A stretch of 64,000 nt of DNA from Cupriavidus sp. AU9028. GTDB lineage: Bacteria; Pseudomonadota; Gammaproteobacteria; Burkholderiales; Burkholderiaceae. This document shows positions 62,976 to 64,000 of the stretch, one piece after another; position 1 is the stretch's first letter, and each line of letters begins with the position of its first letter. Made by a program: the position numbers and the translations under genes. Location: NCBI RefSeq assembly GCF_019795295.1, contig NZ_JAIMCG010000014.1:1-64000 (forward strand). The letters are read 5' to 3'. The notes under the pieces are model-generated. The model ran no database searches and was not told where the DNA came from. It was given only the letters and a program-made list of their open reading frames with translations.

Positions 62976-64000
62976 TCAGGGCTGGTGGGGCCTGTTGGCG
63001 GCGGGCGGCGGCCCGCCCCGATCCGCGCGCGGCACGGGTTCCAGCAGGCAGCGATAGGTCGCATCGTGGGCGGACCGGCGGTTCGTGCGCGCCGCCAGGT
63101 CGGACCAATACAGCAGCGCGCCGCCGCGCCGGGCAGGCGGCAGCGAGGCGATCTCGCCGGCGAGCATGGCCAGCGCGCTGTCCGCGTCCTCTGGCGGGCA
63201 CTCCTGGGCCGCGAAGGCGCACGCCCGGGTCACGATCAGCGCCTCGTGACGGCCTGATGGTGGCAGCGACCGCGCTTCTTCCAGCAGCCATTGCAGCGCC
63301 GGGGCGAACCATTTTTGCTCGTCCAGCGTATCGGCGAACTGGACCAGCAGCCGCAGGCGCGTCATCTCAGGAAGCTGGCGCAAGAGCGCCGACAGCTTGC
63401 GATGCGCATCCTGGCGATCGGCCGGCCACTGTGCCCAGGACGGTCCATGCGCAGAAGGCGGCAGCGTCGCAGACGCGTCGCGCGGCGTGCCGTGGCGCTG
63501 CACGAAATAGGCCAGCGCCCGGATCAGCGCCCGGGCGACGATGGTCTTGTCGCCATCGGAAAGCGCCGCGTAGAGGATCATCATGTCGCGCCACAAGTCC
63601 CGGTTCCTGCAGTAGTTGGGATGGTGTATCAGCCGGTCGAGCAGTTCCGCCCGTTCGTTGCCGGGAACGGGGATGGCCAGCTGCAGCAGCCGTTCCCCGG
63701 GCCGCAGCCCCGGCGGCGCACATGCCATGCTGCACGAGAGCGCGACCAGCGGCAGGCCTCGCCAGCACGGTGCCAGGTCTTGCACCCGGTGCAGGATCGC
63801 GAGCCACCGCTCTTCTGCGTCGGCATCGTCGTCCCCGTCGGCCGGGGTGGTCCACGGCACATGCAGCGCGAGGGCGGCAAGTAGCGGCGAGCGCGTGGCG
63901 TCGGTGGTCAGCCTGTCCGCGGCGACGGCGACGCCGTTCCAGATCAGCGCATAGCAATCCGCATCCCAGTACGACGGCGTAGCGGACAGCACCTCGCTCA
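62976..64000 (-). CDS. Helical solenoid protein related to the F-box-like protein (N terminus outside the window)
   Basis: At least 341 residues; the frame stays open to the window end, so the start is missing. No enzyme motif or membrane helix is seen. The pattern LPxxxRxxAL recurs (LPEMTRLRLLVQF, LPPSGRHEALIVT, LPPARRGGALLYW), as in the protein at 56590. The last 65 residues align by eye with the end of that protein: an xPxxxRGxAL helix, then a charged Pro-rich tail (ADRGGPPPAANRPHQP). It is likely a paralogue. Whether it also has an F-box cannot be seen. Confidence 0.6.
   Translation of the reverse strand, partial: SEVLSATPSYWDADCYALIWNGVAVAADRLTTDATRSPLLAALALHVPWTTPADGDDDADAEERWLAILHRVQDLAPCWRGLPLVALSCSMACAPPGLRPGERLLQLAIPVPGNERAELLDRLIHHPNYCRNRDLWRDMMILYAALSDGDKTIVARALIRALAYFVQRHGTPRDASATLPPSAHGPSWAQWPADRQDAHRKLSALLRQLPEMTRLRLLVQFADTLDEQKWFAPALQWLLEEARSLPPSGRHEALIVTRACAFAAQECPPEDADSALAMLAGEIASLPPARRGGALLYWSDLAARTNRRSAHDATYRCLLEPVPRADRGGPPPAANRPHQP

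Noticed and set aside
61529-63982. 817-codon plus-strand frame opposite the ferritin-like and solenoid genes
   Set aside because: Arg/Ala-rich and motif-free; it spans two genes and their gap.

Overview
The window is GC-rich (roughly two thirds G+C by eye) and reads as a replicon of a Burkholderiaceae bacterium, most likely Cupriavidus or a close relative of Ralstonia. The grounds are the 23S-5S rRNA tail, the order flhDC-motAB-cheAWRDBYZ, pcaIJF, a Bug/TctC binding protein, an H-NS of the small betaproteobacterial type, and many short Burkholderiales-type hypothetical proteins. I see no insertion sequence, prophage, CRISPR array or tRNA gene.

Layout. 1-313: end of a 23S gene, a 5S gene and a terminator. 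0.4-11.8 kb: a GIY-YIG protein, a Do-family protease, a PhyH oxygenase, an IclR regulator with an MFS exporter, a YggT protein, a MarR regulator, and a two-gene unit of a PLD-VTT fusion and an EEP-fold protein. 11.8-15.8 kb: two divergent sigma-54 activators and a degenerate histidine kinase. 16-27.4 kb: a stress and DNA-repair block with three small proteins, Ku, a hybrid sensor kinase, LigD and several very small secreted or low-complexity proteins. 27.4-38 kb: a PLD nuclease, dodecin, pcaIJF, an SDR, a Bug protein, PadR, nitronate monooxygenase, a tyrosine-recombinase-like protein without its catalytic residues, galE and H-NS. 38.8-56.5 kb: an EAL protein, then a motility and chemotaxis regulon with cheY-like, cheW, two receptors, flhDC, motAB and cheAWRDBYZ. 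56.6-64 kb: an accessory stretch with an F-box-like solenoid protein, a second N/Q-repeat protein, an S9 peptidase, a ferritin-like protein and a second solenoid protein cut by the window edge.

How the parts fit. The chemotaxis block is a complete signalling circuit: receptors, CheW/CheA, the adaptation enzymes CheR/CheB/CheD, CheY/CheZ and the stator, under flhDC. I find a near-consensus FliA (sigma-28) promoter before the cheY-like gene and a second one before cheW. pcaIJF finishes the beta-ketoadipate pathway, with an IclR-type palindrome upstream and a PcaR-like regulator 24 kb away. Ku and LigD form a bacterial end-joining pair with a sensor kinase lying between them.

The least explained signals are: a 307-bp intergenic region packed with palindromes (2304-2610); two small proteins built almost only of Asn and Gln, each with its own ribosome site and terminator; two exported small proteins sharing a DPYxxGA motif; the F-box-like solenoid pair; and the inactivated recombinase. 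Functions are read by eye from motifs; no database search was possible.
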